Assembly (NCBI GenBank): GCA_905183005.1
Contig: CAJJDO010000011.1
Span: 292,538 to 356,537, forward strand
Direction of reading: 5' to 3'
Length of the DNA stretch: 64,000 nucleotides
Origin: Paramecium pentaurelia
Taxonomy: Eukaryota; Ciliophora; Oligohymenophorea; Peniculida; Parameciidae
The notes under the pieces were generated by a model. The model saw only the letters and a program-made list of their open reading frames with translations. It was not told where the DNA came from and ran no database searches. The first letter of the stretch is position 1. The number at the start of each line of letters is the position of its first letter. This document shows positions 1 through 11,889 of the stretch, piece by piece. Position numbers and translations under genes: made by a program.

Positions 1-1905
1 GTTATACATTTATAATTTTTAAAAGCACAAGAATTTTTAGTTTTTAATAGACAAGCATTATAATTTAATCCTTAAGTTTCACATTGATAAAGTTATGGTT
101 CTTATATTTCTCTACACTTATAGGTTTATGCTAATATACAACTTTTATTAACATTAATTTAAGTACAAGTTTAAGCATTCATATGTGATATTTCAGATTA
201 ATTAATTAAGAATTAAATACAACTTTCTGGTTTATCAAGGAATTTAGCTAATTCACATTTTAATAAAGTATCAGACCAAACACAAGTTAATTATTAGAAA
301 TTTAAGCATCCAAATTTATTTAAACCTTCACATTTTTATGGAATCAATTCAATTTAACATTTTAAATCTTTCCATATACATGATTCAACCATAGATAAAT
401 TACAAGTTGATTAATTCATATAAGAAACACATCTTCCTTTTAATGGATTAAATTTTTCACATAATTTACTTTCTGTATTAAACCAACATAAATTTATTTA
501 CTCTTAATTGCAAGATTCCTAATTTAAACTTAAACAATCAAATTAATCTGTTGTTTTGATATTTGAAATTGGAATACAGCCATATTCATATTTCTTTAAA
601 TTACATTTTTAAGATCGAAACTTCTGCCATTAACATTTAATATTATAGGAAAACGATAGACAAGCTTATTTATTCAGATTTTCACATTAACTTATATTTT
701 GAGCTATAGGAACACATTTTTAATTAATTTTATCATATTTCATAGCTAAACCTGTGCATCTAAAACATGCTTATTAAGATACAACCAAATCAATCAATTC
801 ATTACAAGTAGAATGAGTAGCATCTTCACATTTATCTGTGTATTTACATGCCTAATCAACTAAACCGCAAGTCTTTTATTAATTATTTAATGTGACAAAC
901 TAATTGACTTCATAGCATAAATAATATTTATTTGAGCAATCTTAATTTAATTAAGGGTGCAAAAAACTACCCTTTTTTTAACAATAACCTAAGAACACAT
1001 AATCACATTTACAAAGGTCACATAATAATTTACTATAGCTTTTATTGCAATCACAAGGATTTGGAAAAGTATTAACACATTTTGTTCCAACAAATCTACA
1101 ATAATCATTAGCCTTAGCACATAAAATTGGTTAAGAAATTTCTTCTCTTATTTCATTACAATTAAAACTAGAAAGCTAAGTTGTAATATTTTAACAGGTT
1201 TATTGATCTTTTTAAATACTCAAACAAGAAGGGCCTGGCTATTTAACAACAATTCCATTTTGACAAATAGCATTCTTGCTTTAACTTATATAGCAATTAT
1301 TTTTTGATATGCTTGAACAATTAGGTATCTTATGTTCATTATTTCTTAAATATAGACAGCCTCCCTAATTTATATCAAAAAAACATCCTTCTTAATTTAA
1401 TTCAACGCAAAGAGCTTATGAAAAGGATTAATGACAAACTCTAATAATATTTTTTATTAATATACACCAAGGAGTTAAAGCATAATTATCTTATTAAATA
1501 CAATTATCTGAAAGAATCTAATTATATGGAGGTTCGAATTGAGTATCACAAAGATTATTGAATGTATTGGATGAATTTTCTAAAGTTACTTAAGCGAGTG
1601 TGTTAAGCTAATCATTGGAAAGTTCAAAAAAAATTTCAGTAATTTGATTTGAATAATCATTCATACAAAATTCTTATTGAGAATAAGAACAAAATTAATT
1701 TCTGCATGTTTCTGAAGGATTTTAAATTGATGTAAACGAATATTCAAATATTGTAAAAAATTTTTGTAATCTACATGAGTTTTTTTCTTCCCAAAAGCTA
1801 TTTATTGTAATTTTTGGCTTATTTCTTTAATATAAATTAGAATTGGCTTAGAAAACTTCATTAGGACAATTATTCACTATCTCAACATTAGGGCAAGTAA
1901 TGCTT
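1..1905 (-). CDS. Cysteine-rich repeat protein, partial (paralogue or divergent haplotype, C-terminal part cut by window edge)
   Basis: Read on the minus strand with TAA/TAG as Gln, the stretch is open with very regular cysteines (TGT/TGC codons). Typical modules run C-x(n)-C-x-W-x(n)-C, with Asn/Gln-rich spacers. It enters at the single N (1906) and runs off the left window edge, so both ends are missing. The C-terminal portion, roughly 22-1300, is essentially identical to 1907-3185. The upstream portion, about 1440-1905, is only distantly similar to the matching part of the neighbouring copy, though conserved cysteine words recur in both. The family resembles ciliate secreted or surface cysteine-rich repeat proteins; I cannot assign a named family with certainty. 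It may be a paralogue, a haplotype or an assembly chimera. Confidence 0.6.
22..1300. repeat. Long direct repeat, copy 1 (partner 1907-3185)
   Basis: The bases match 1907-3185 at a constant offset of 1885 with no difference I noticed. At about 1301-1303 the first copy has three extra bases (in-frame, one Lys codon), a few substitutions follow, and similarity decays past about 1440. Both copies lie in the cysteine-rich coding sequence. Confidence 0.85.
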
Positions 1906-1906
1906 N
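1906..1906. other. Single-N assembly join
   Basis: One ambiguous base separates two stretches. The sequence immediately right of it (from 1907) restarts the sequence seen from position 22, so the N is a scaffold join, not a natural base uncertainty. Confidence 0.9.
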
Positions 1907-3185
1907 AAAGCACAAGAATTTTTAGTTTTTAATAGACAAGCATTATAATTTAATCCTTAAGTTTCACATTGATAAAGTTATGGTTCTTATATTTCTCTAC
2001 ACTTATAGGTTTATGCTAATATACAACTTTTATTAACATTAATTTAAGTACAAGTTTAAGCATTCATATGTGATATTTCAGATTAATTAATTAAGAATTA
2101 AATACAACTTTCTGGTTTATCAAGGAATTTAGCTAATTCACATTTTAATAAAGTATCAGACCAAACACAAGTTAATTATTAGAAATTTAAGCATCCAAAT
2201 TTATTTAAACCTTCACATTTTTATGGAATCAATTCAATTTAACATTTTAAATCTTTCCATATACATGATTCAACCATAGATAAATTACAAGTTGATTAAT
2301 TCATATAAGAAACACATCTTCCTTTTAATGGATTAAATTTTTCACATAATTTACTTTCTGTATTAAACCAACATAAATTTATTTACTCTTAATTGCAAGA
2401 TTCCTAATTTAAACTTAAACAATCAAATTAATCTGTTGTTTTGATATTTGAAATTGGAATACAGCCATATTCATATTTCTTTAAATTACATTTTTAAGAT
2501 CGAAACTTCTGCCATTAACATTTAATATTATAGGAAAACGATAGACAAGCTTATTTATTCAGATTTTCACATTAACTTATATTTTGAGCTATAGGAACAC
2601 ATTTTTAATTAATTTTATCATATTTCATAGCTAAACCTGTGCATCTAAAACATGCTTATTAAGATACAACCAAATCAATCAATTCATTACAAGTAGAATG
2701 AGTAGCATCTTCACATTTATCTGTGTATTTACATGCCTAATCAACTAAACCGCAAGTCTTTTATTAATTATTTAATGTGACAAACTAATTGACTTCATAG
2801 CATAAATAATATTTATTTGAGCAATCTTAATTTAATTAAGGGTGCAAAAAACTACCCTTTTTTTAACAATAACCTAAGAACACATAATCACATTTACAAA
2901 GGTCACATAATAATTTACTATAGCTTTTATTGCAATCACAAGGATTTGGAAAAGTATTAACACATTTTGTTCCAACAAATCTACAATAATCATTAGCCTT
3001 AGCACATAAAATTGGTTAAGAAATTTCTTCTCTTATTTCATTACAATTAAAACTAGAAAGCTAAGTTGTAATATTTTAACAGGTTTATTGATCTTTTTAA
3101 ATACTCAAACAAGAAGGGCCTGGCTATTTAACAACAATTCCATTTTGACAAATAGCATTCTTGCTTTAACTTATATAGCAATTAT
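1907..3185. repeat. Long direct repeat, copy 2 (partner 22-1300)
   Basis: Second copy of the 1.3-kb duplicated coding segment, starting exactly after the N at 1906. The sharp start at a scaffold join and the decay into a diverged paralogous sequence at the other end are both visible. Confidence 0.85.
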
Positions 3186-6100
3186 TTGATATGCTTGAAC
3201 AATTAGGTATCTTATGTTCATTATTTGTTAAATATAGACAGCCTCCCTAATTTATATCAAAAAAACATCCTTCTTAATTTAATTCAAGGCAAAGAGCTTA
3301 TGAAAAAGATTTATCACAAATTCTGATCACGTTCATTTATAGTTAACACCAAGGGTTAAGAATTGATATCTCTTCTCTTTTACAAGTGTTAGAAGAAATT
3401 TGATCATATGGAAAATTGAATTATTTTGGGCAAACTTTATTTATAGTACTATCATCAAATGTAGTTGTCTAATGTATTTCCTTAATTTGTAATTAATCAC
3501 TTCTCTTTTCATCATAACTCTTAATCCTATCAATTATATTAAATTTTTCTATATTAGTTGTGCATATAATTTATTCTGATTTTGAACATAATGTTATTTA
3601 GCAATTTTTAGAATCATCTTCAACTTAAGTATGAATATACTATCTAGTGTATTATTGAGTATAATTAAGACAAGTTTAATTTGTCCAATTAACTTCATTT
3701 TTAAGACTAATTAGGATCAATGTTACGTATTGATCTGAATTGTAAGTGGTTAAATCTTCTTTACAGCCTATTTCTTCATTTTTAATATCTGGACATTTAA
3801 TGCTTTCTTAGGCCTTTGATCTTCCAGTATCAAATTAATTAATTACTAGTTTAAAAACCTAACATGTATATTCTTTCCAATAACAATATTTTTCAAATCT
3901 ACATTGTTAAAAATTATTCTTTTCTTCAGGACATAATTTTTCATGAAATACTTCTGTTAAACCAGAACTTACAGAAGCACATGAAATTTTATTATGATGT
4001 TTTTTATTTAAGGAATAATTGAATAATTATGTACAAGTCATAGTTTATTGTACTTAAAATGATTAACATTAAAGAGTACTTTCATCAAAAATACATGCAA
4101 GAGGTAAATTCATACACACTTCAATATTAATTAAAATAGAAGTTTAACATTATGATTATTCATCTTCAAAGAATTTACATAATTTATTAGGAGGTTATTC
4201 ATTTTAATCATAAAAACATTCATGAGTTCTTGTTTAATATAAACAAGCATATTAATTCATTTAATATTGATCACATCTTAGATTATTAATAGTTTCATCA
4301 ATTTTTATACATTTCTTAGTTTCTTTATCGAAATAATATCCAGCTCCAGTAATTAATAAACAAGCTTTTTCATTATAAAGATGATTTACATTTTTATTTA
4401 AATTCTCAAATTAATCAGATGTTTATTGTTTAAATTCTTAACATTAATATTATATATCATCCCACATACATGCCTGTTTTTCTACTTAAGAACATAGAAT
4501 TTTATTTAAATTGTCATTACAATTTAATTCTGCAATTTCAGTGTAATTTTCATAACATTTATAAGCCTATGAATCCCATCTACAATTTCCATTTGTATTA
4601 GTATAACAAGCTCTATTATTTGCATTCTTACTTGAAACATCACAATTTTCAAATTTTGTTTCTGATTTTATACAAGTATTTTTAATTTCAGAATATTCAC
4701 AAATTTACTTAGTTAGATTTATACTCTCACATACTGATTTACTTATCACTCCTTTTCCAACAAAGTACCCACATTCTACATTTTAAGGAGCCTCTTAACA
4801 CAGATCTGTATCATAAGAAAAAAAACATGGCAATACATTTCTGTGAGCATTTCTAATAGAAATACATGCCTTAATGTTTAAATTAGAATCGCATGTCGTT
4901 AATTCGCCAAATTCTTCAATTTATATTTCAGCACATAATAGTTCATCTTAATTCCAAATACATTATTAACTGCCAGTATATCTTGTACACACATTTTTAT
5001 TTCCTATTGCATCTTTGCAAGTTTGGAAATCTTCAGTTATAACTAATATTTTGCATCTTTTATTTTCAGAATCATAACTAAAGTATTTTTGTGAGTTGAG
5101 AGATGTGATTTTTGCTTCAATAGATAAACATGAAAATTCATTTAAACGTGCTTCTTATGAAGTTAACTTTGTTAAATCTTAGATTTTAGAATCATGGAAA
5201 TTAGTACAAACATTGCCATCAAAATAACAACGTTAAGATTTGTCCCAATCGATCATGTGGCAAGAGTTATAATTCATGGATGTGCAAGGTAATCTTAGAT
5301 CATTATAGTATTATTTGACTAATTCTACATTAGATGTATCAACTATATCAGGTGTCAATTCTTAGCATCTAAGGTTATCGAAAAAACAAAAAACTTTTGT
5401 GTTTTTAATTTCGTTTTGACTTGTAAATTTACTACATGAATGTGCATTTATTCCTATCAATTCTTATTCATTACAACATATAGTTGTACAACCTTCGAAA
5501 AAAAGTTTACAATTTGTATTCTAAATATCAAAAGCACAATATTCTGATTCATTATTTAATATTGATGCACAAACATTTGGATTAATTATAGTATTTGGAC
5601 CACTAAATTGAAGACATTTTGTATTATATTTAACAGGTATTTCTGTACAAGAGTTTGTGTTTAATGACCATTAACAGCATTATCCCTTTGTTATTATAGA
5701 AGCGCAATCTTATTTTATAAGAGATTTTTTATCACATTTATCAAAATTGTTGAAAATTATTTCAGAAGGGTTTACAGGATTATCAATTTCGATTAAACCA
5801 CTTAAGCCACATTTATTTTTATAAAACTAACACAAATTCGAATTTTATTAATCCTTAATTAATTCGCAACCAATTTAATTTAAACCCAATGTCAAACAAT
5901 CTCTATTGTTTTCTTAAAAATAATTTATGCATCCAGCTAAGTCTTCTGAATACATGCATGGCTCATTTTGAAATAAAGCCAAAGCACAAGCCTAATAATT
6001 AGAATATTATAGATGTAAACATGGGACATCTGAAATATCACTTCTCCCAGAGAAATATACACACTATTATTGAAACCATCTACATGGAGTTGATTCAGTA

Positions 6101-7172
6101 GTAATAGAAGCACACATTACATTATTTAAACCTAAAGATAAATTTTTGCAACTAATGGTATTTAATAATTGTTTTATTTAATTATTATCAGAATTAACTT
6201 AGATCGATTTGCATTACTATTTTTTTTCATCATAATAACATCCTATTTAATTATCCTCATAAACTTGAGAACAAGATATTGGATTGGCATATCCTAAACT
6301 TTCACAAGTTGTTAATTTTTATTCTATCTTTATTAATGCACATCCTTTATTAGTCCATTAACATGTTTATTAATGTTTTTAAATACTTAAACATCCTAAT
6401 TAATTAAGAAATGGAGTAGAACATTAATCATTTACTGAACTTTGAACACATAAATTAGTTTTAATGTCATATTTACAAATAACATTTGGTTTAGATATAG
6501 CTTAACAGACATTTCCATTTAATTTCATTAATGAATTTTTTAATTCTAAAGGACAATTAGTATTTTAATTAATAAATATTGCTTAACAATTATTACCATT
6601 CCATAAACATAATTAAGAATGGTTTTTCAAATTAACACAAGCTTTTTCATTTAAATCCATATGACATTAATATAGATTAAGATCTTCTTAATTTAATTCT
6701 AAACATCTTCCTTTATAAAATGAACATCTTTTTGTTTTTATTTTAAGACAAGCTTTCTTAGATAATCCTGGAGCATTACATCCTAATTTATTAAATTCAT
6801 TTATTTCAAGACTCTTACATTTTTTTTATTTTTCATCATACATACAAAATTATTATGATTATATACAAACTGAAGCATTAACTTCATTTTAAGTTTCACA
6901 TTTAAATTCTTTTTCTTAAAATACTTTACATTATGAATCTACCCATTCACATAATAATTGAATTCCATTAAGTTTCATTAAAGAAATACATGCATTTTTA
7001 TTTAATTTTTGGTCACATTTTATAACTTAATCTTGTTATATTGAATTACATTGACCATCTTAAAATATACCTATTTTTCAATATTGTGAAATATTACAAT
7101 ATTAATCATTTGTTGTTATAGAAATACATGCTTTATCATTTAATCCTATATCATTACATTTTAATTTTGATA
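1907..7172 (-). CDS. Giant cysteine-rich secreted repeat protein, central and C-terminal part
   Basis: A single minus-strand frame stays open for over 5 kb with TGA as the only stop; I read it codon by codon from 7172 to 1907 without meeting a stop. It encodes tens of modules with periodic cysteines, recurring pieces such as L-G-C, K-A-C and C-x-W, and Asn/Gln/Ile-rich spacers. It continues the signal-peptide-bearing exon block at 7174-8866. Residues encoded by 6102-7172 are duplicated across the N at 7173, so the true protein probably contains that block once. The likely role is an extracellular or surface protein (ciliate surface-antigen-like). That role is inferred from the secretion signal and disulphide-type repeats, not from a recognised signature. 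The C terminus is not seen because of the join at 1906. Confidence 0.75.
6102..7172. repeat. 1071-bp direct repeat, copy 1 (partner 7174-8244)
   Basis: Matches 7174-8244 at an offset of 1072 with one substitution noticed (near 6641 versus 7713). It ends exactly at the N, so it looks like two contig ends that overlap but were not merged. Confidence 0.9.
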
Positions 7173-7173
7173 N
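7173..7173. other. Single-N assembly join
   Basis: One N lies between two copies of the same 1071-bp sequence. Inserting it breaks the reading frame of the cysteine-rich gene, which is otherwise continuous when the duplicate is collapsed. Confidence 0.9.
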
Positions 7174-8244
7174 TAATAGAAGCACACATTACATTATTTA
7201 AACCTAAAGATAAATTTTTGCAACTAATGGTATTTAATAATTGTTTTATTTAATTATTATCAGAATTAACTTAGATCGATTTGCATTACTATTTTTTTTC
7301 ATCATAATAACATCCTATTTAATTATCCTCATAAACTTGAGAACAAGATATTGGATTGGCATATCCTAAACTTTCACAAGTTGTTAATTTTTATTCTATC
7401 TTTATTAATGCACATCCTTTATTAGTCCATTAACATGTTTATTAATGTTTTTAAATACTTAAACATCCTAATTAATTAAGAAATGGAGTAGAACATTAAT
7501 CATTTACTGAACTTTGAACACATAAATTAGTTTTAATGTCATATTTACAAATAACATTTGGTTTAGATATAGCTTAACAGACATTTCCATTTAATTTCAT
7601 TAATGAATTTTTTAATTCTAAAGGACAATTAGTATTTTAATTAATAAATATTGCTTAACAATTATTACCATTCCATAAACATAATTAAGAATTGTTTTTC
7701 AAATTAACACAAGCTTTTTCATTTAAATCCATATGACATTAATATAGATTAAGATCTTCTTAATTTAATTCTAAACATCTTCCTTTATAAAATGAACATC
7801 TTTTTGTTTTTATTTTAAGACAAGCTTTCTTAGATAATCCTGGAGCATTACATCCTAATTTATTAAATTCATTTATTTCAAGACTCTTACATTTTTTTTA
7901 TTTTTCATCATACATACAAAATTATTATGATTATATACAAACTGAAGCATTAACTTCATTTTAAGTTTCACATTTAAATTCTTTTTCTTAAAATACTTTA
8001 CATTATGAATCTACCCATTCACATAATAATTGAATTCCATTAAGTTTCATTAAAGAAATACATGCATTTTTATTTAATTTTTGGTCACATTTTATAACTT
8101 AATCTTGTTATATTGAATTACATTGACCATCTTAAAATATACCTATTTTTCAATATTGTGAAATATTACAATATTAATCATTTGTTGTTATAGAAATACA
8201 TGCTTTATCATTTAATCCTATATCATTACATTTTAATTTTGATA
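7174..8244. repeat. 1071-bp direct repeat, copy 2 (partner 6102-7172)
   Basis: Second copy of the overlap described at 6102-7172. It continues without a break into the 5' end of the gene (8245-8866). Confidence 0.9.
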
Positions 8245-8866
8245 ATTATCCTCTTCCAACTTCAACACATCTATAATCTCCATCATTTCCATTATTCATA
8301 CCTATTTAAATATATATATATTACATAATCCAGACTGAATTTATTGACAAGTATAAGGGCTAACAGAAACATTATATTAATCGCATTGTTGAGAACTATT
8401 ATTATTCTCTTCATTTAATTCTTGGCATTTATTATTCCAAAAGCATTTTTTTTTTTATACATCCATACATGCTAATTTATTGAACTACCCAAAACAACCC
8501 AATTTTTATACTTCAGCATAATCTATAGTTTGGCATTTTTCAAAAAATGCACCTATTCCATTATTATAATTTCTTACAGTATATATTTTCACCTTAACTG
8601 TTTGTTAATTAATTTATACAAGCTTCCCTATTCAAATATTGTGAACAACCTAAATTTTATTATGAAGTCTCTAAGCATTTTCCTATTGATAGGTTAAAAT
8701 GACCTAAAAATGAAATGGATATAATACATTTAAAAATACTGGTATTAGAGATACATTATATAGGGGAGTTTGGATAATAATTACAATTATCATTTGCAAT
8801 CACTGTTGGTAAATAGCAACTTATCAATAGACATATCGAAAAAATTCTGTAGCATAAAAATTTCAT
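7174..8866 (-). CDS. Giant cysteine-rich secreted repeat protein, N-terminal part with signal peptide
   Basis: The start is ATG at 8866-8864. The first residues, MKFLCYRIFSICLLISC..., form a hydrophobic signal peptide of about 24 residues, followed at once by cysteine-rich modules. Three short introns of 25, 23 and 27 nt restore the frame. Each splits a TGT cysteine codon after its first T, with GT repeated at both splice edges, and each would bring an in-frame TGA if retained. Modules show the C-x-W and K-A-C words seen further on. The reading frame then meets the N at 7173 and resumes in 1907-7172. The protein enters the secretory pathway and probably reaches the cell surface; no C-terminal anchor can be assessed here. 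Downstream neighbours are unrelated. Confidence 0.75.
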
Positions 8867-9549
8867 TTATTTAATGAATAATTTCTATTAAAGTAATCAA
8901 TCAAATATACCCTTCATTTATAGTAAGATAAAGAAACCACACTGGAATTGTTAATTTTTTTTATAAACTGTTTCATTGAATTAAATTCTGACAGAGGAAA
9001 AATGTTTTTGAATTTTTTATAAATTAGCTTTTACTTTAGTATCAATAGCTTATAGAAACCAAATAAAAACAATAAAATTTTCGATATTCTTAATAGTTTA
9101 TGTTTATAAGCTTCTTCATATAAATTATTTTATAAATTACTTAAAAATAGATATATCTATTTTGTTTCATTTATTAATTTATGTTTAATTGATGATTAAC
9201 TATTTAAAAAAAAAACAATCCTTTAAATATTTCTAATAAAAATAGGTAAAATTTGTTCTTATATCATCAAAATTAAAGGGAATAACAATTATTATAAAAG
9301 AAATTTTATAAAAATTTATCAATTTTTATTTTATAATTAAATTATATTACCCAAGAATATTAGATCATAGATCTAAGAAATTTATATAACGTTCTAAAAT
9401 AATTCTAATCAATATACTAATTTTTTTTTCATTTTTGAATAAAAAATACTTGATAAGTATGTTCCAATTTTTGAAAACCTAATATTAATTATAAGCTATA
9501 TTTTTAAACAAAAAATAAATAAATAAGATTCTCATTTTTTCATAAATAA
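8867..9549. other. Intergenic, AT-rich, no gene seen
   Basis: Promoter side of the cysteine-rich gene and 3' side of the SP-RING gene. Very AT-rich, with frequent short A and T runs. I found no open frame with coding character and no RNA gene. Confidence 0.6.
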
Positions 9550-11373
9550 TCATTTTAATTATTTGATTGATTTTAGTTTAGGGAAGACTTAAACTTCCTC
9601 AAAGTCTCCTTATAATTAGCCTATTAACTCTTTCAAGATATTATCATGTGTCAGTTTATGAATGCTTTATTGACATTATGGACATTATGCCAAGTTCAAA
9701 TCTAATTAACCTGTAGAACATAAATCAGTAAGACTATTTTCATCAAAGGCTTCAGGATGCTGACAATAGATACCTCTAATGGGATTTCTTAATTTCTAAT
9801 TTGTTATTAAACACTAAAATTTAATAGATTAAATATTTACTCTCAATTTTAAATTAAATTAATCTAATTCTTAAATTGGAGATTCTAACTCTTCAAATCT
9901 CAGAGATGGATAAAGTTTATTTTATAAAAAAAGTTAATATTTTTCCTTATTCAAAAAATTAAAATTCTTAATTGTATTTATAAAATTGAGCATCTTTGTA
10001 TCCACATAAACTTATTCATGAACACTTTGATCCCTATGTCTTTTTTTAGGTGAAAAAGGATTATGACATAAAGGACAAGAGACTGAATAAGTTTTGACTC
10101 CATTCCTATTTTCTGGGTGTTATACTTAATTTAATATGCAACTCATGTATCTAAGATCGCAAACATTTACTTTATCACATCTAATACATCTACAAGGTAT
10201 TTCAATTTTACAATTGGTAATTTAATCTTTAATAATATTTAGATCTCCATTTAATGGATGTTCATAAAATTTATCTGTTAATTCTTGATTTTTTGTGGAG
10301 GAATAAATTCTATCTGTTAGATCATAGATAGATTTAATATAGTTCATGGTTTCTGTTGTCGTTGGAACTAACTTTTTGTAAGCAACAATTTGAGGATCAT
10401 AATTTGTTATCGAGTATGTATCTAATAATGTTAAGGATTGTCGTTCAAATATAAAATCAGATGAAAAATTATAGCTTTTTAATCCTATCTCATATAATTC
10501 TTAATCCAACTATAATTCATTTAAATTAATAATCTCCTAACATCCAAGAAATAGACACTTAAATTATTTTTCTGAAAATATAATTATTATTACGATCTCG
10601 CTATTGCATGTACCAATTTAAATAAAGAAAATCATAACATTCTAAATGATTACATTATTTCCCTCTCACTGGAATTTGTATTCTCATATTCCCTAATTAA
10701 CAAAGATGATAATATTTAAAGGATTCATTCCCTTTAGTTTACTTTCTTATTGTAGTGAAATTTTGTTGAGTATCATTTTATTAACTAAATATTTATTAAA
10801 TTTGATTATTGTATTTAAATTACTCCTTACCTAAAAATCCAGGATATAAAGGAATTAATATTTAAGTGGATAAATAATATGTTATTGGCTTTGATTTATC
10901 GTTTAACTATTTTTTATTATATTATTTATACTTGTTATTAAAGTTATTGGAAAAATAAATTTGGAATTAAAGGTATATCTTTTTTAAAATGACTTTTTGC
11001 TCTGCATAGAGGACACTAAATATATCCATCTTACATAAAATTACTGTCATTCTAAATCAAATATTTCAATATTTATCTAAGATCAAAACAATCATTCAAA
11101 TGCTTTTTTTCTATTATGCATTGCATAAATGACACCTTTGATAATTAATTTTTATACAGGTTACTCTAACCATTCCCCACTTATGGAACATGTAAATTTA
11201 ATATTAAAAACGGGATATTAGGATTTGCAATATTATAAAAACTAATCAAACAATTTCTGATTTTCTTCCTATTAATTCTTCCAAGAATCCTTAATTGAAT
11301 AGGAGATTTTATCTATATTATTAATAGAGATTTTTATTGGTGATGACTACTTTTAAGGACTCTTTTAATCCAT
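9550..11373 (-). CDS. Protein with four PIAS/SP-RING (MIZ)-type zinc modules
   Basis: ATG at 11373, TGA at 9552-9550; about 570 residues after small introns (for example 22 nt at the first module). Four modules resemble the PIAS/Siz SP-RING, the RING-like E3 domain for SUMO. Module 1 (about 10990-11230) has FTCSISGEWLEQPV, then HLNDCFDL and CPLC. Module 2 (about 10480-10720) has MRIQIPVRGKQCNHLECYD, the best match, but its CPxC is changed to C-x4-C. Module 3 (about 10040-10240) has IEIPCRCIRC, VCDL and CPLC. Module 4 (about 9640-9830) has CLITNQKLRNPIRGIYC, HPEAFD and CPQC. Canonical PIAS proteins have one such domain. By family it would be a nuclear SUMO ligase or adaptor. No SAP or PINIT domain was recognised. 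The zinc-module assignment is firm, the enzymatic role is inferred. Confidence 0.7.
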
Positions 11374-11889
11374 TATTTTGGATCAAATATTTCTAAAATT
11401 AATATTGTCAAAAAATACTTAAAAAAATCAATATTTTAAACATTTTATAGTAATCAACTTTAACTATGTTTTTTTAATATTGAAATATATATTTTATATA
11501 TAGCATCTAAGAATAAAAAAATTAAGGAAAATCAATCAAATAAGTCAATAAAAGATATAAAAAAAATTTATCTATAATATGAAATATTTGAATAAATTTA
11601 ATGTATTTTCTTTTATTTTAATGATAAATCTCATTAAATAAGATGAGAAAATAAATTTAACATTTATTTTTTACTATAAAATCAAATGTTAAATTTAGAA
11701 ATTCAATGTCTTAAGATTGAATATATGATGATTATTTTATTATGGAAAGTTATCACATGAAATCTTTGATTAGATTAAATGATTTATAATTAATGTGGTG
11801 TATTTATTGTTTTTATTAGTGAATGTTAATTAATAAAATATTTAAATAATATCTTTAATATTTAATATTTATTTAAATTACAAAAGTGC
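11374..11889. other. Divergent intergenic region
   Basis: Shared upstream region of the minus-strand SP-RING gene and the plus-strand disordered protein. AT-rich with runs of A and T. No coding frame or RNA gene recognised. Confidence 0.6.

Noticed and set aside
1..8866. Tandem array of surface-antigen repeats as a true genomic duplication
   Set aside because: The duplicate edges coincide with single Ns, which points to scaffold joins; only the coding-consistent divergence near 1300-1900 argues for a real second copy.
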